In this document: positions 4,966 to 5,050 of the stretch, one piece after another
Layout of the letters: every line of letters starts with the position of its first letter
Numbering within the stretch: the stretch's first letter is position 1
DNA from: Clostridium sp. 28_12
GTDB lineage: Bacteria; Bacillota; Clostridia; TANB77; CAG-508
NCBI GenBank assembly: GCA_001916055.1
Contig: MNRR01000049.1
Location: 23,610 to 28,659, forward strand
Length of the DNA: 5,050 nucleotides
Direction: 5' to 3'
Notes under the pieces: generated by a model
Seen by the model: the letters and a program-made list of their open reading frames with translations, nothing else
What the model was told of the DNA's origin: nothing
Database searches by the model: none
Position numbers and translations under genes: made by a program

Positions 4966-5050
4966 TTACTTATTCCAAGTCATTGTGTATTCTATTTCAG
5001 CTGTATCTTTATCTATATTTTCGCTTGTAATTATAAAATCATTCTTTTTA
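4966..5050 (-). CDS. C-terminal tail of an unidentified protein (cut by window edge)
   Basis: The last 27 codons of a gene that enters from outside the window, ending TAA at 4968-4966. The readable part includes DFIITSENIDKDTAEIEYTM and ends TWNK. Alternating polar and hydrophobic residues (DTAEIEYTMTW) suggest a final beta strand, as in small exported or lipoprotein domains, but no family can be named from this length. The 40-bp gap to the next start suggests one operon with the small membrane-protein genes. Confidence 0.6.
   Translation of the reverse strand, partial: KKNDFIITSENIDKDTAEIEYTMTWNK

Overview
The window is AT-rich (local counts from about 22 to 40% G+C). Every gene in it is read from the minus strand, most with purine-rich AGGAGG-type ribosome binding sites and good sigma-A promoters. 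This suggests a low-GC Firmicute, most likely a clostridium. TGA is used as a stop and Trp is TGG, so the genetic code looks standard. In transcription order the window runs from high to low coordinates.

Upstream block (5050 to 3593): the C-terminal tail of an unidentified protein, then a run of small membrane-protein genes. The first is a roughly 131-codon frame split by an in-frame TGA into a 24-residue lysine-plus-hydrophobic peptide and a 106-residue protein with three membrane segments. A 137-residue protein with four membrane segments follows. A 133-residue protein with two membrane segments and an exported middle domain comes next, with its own promoter and a Fur-box-like palindrome over the -35 region. 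No function was recognised for any of these.

Middle block (3597 to 1177): a short degenerate stretch that reads like the N-terminal domain of a DUF1016/YhcG-type PD-(D/E)XK nuclease runs in frame into a 453-residue protein. That protein has a papain-like Cys-His-Asn/Asp signature and a perfect 16-bp inverted repeat inside its coding sequence. A two-domain ASCH-Nudix protein follows 30 bp later, probably in the same operon. Its Nudix box has two substituted positions but keeps the metal-binding glutamates.

Downstream block (1180 to 1): a near-consensus promoter whose -35 box contains the stop codon of the ASCH-Nudix gene drives an unrecognised 289-residue soluble protein. The start of that gene is fixed by a strong ribosome binding site. 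A hairpin with a U-run closes it, and beyond lies the first 53 codons of a TetR-family regulator cut by the window edge.

The best candidates for something new are the cysteine-protease-like plus ASCH-Nudix gene pair beside a nuclease relic, the coding-region hairpin, and the Fur-like site over a small membrane-protein promoter. The sequence alone does not prove that these form one system. No tRNA, rRNA, CRISPR array or insertion sequence was seen, and no stretch over 300 bases lacks a gene.
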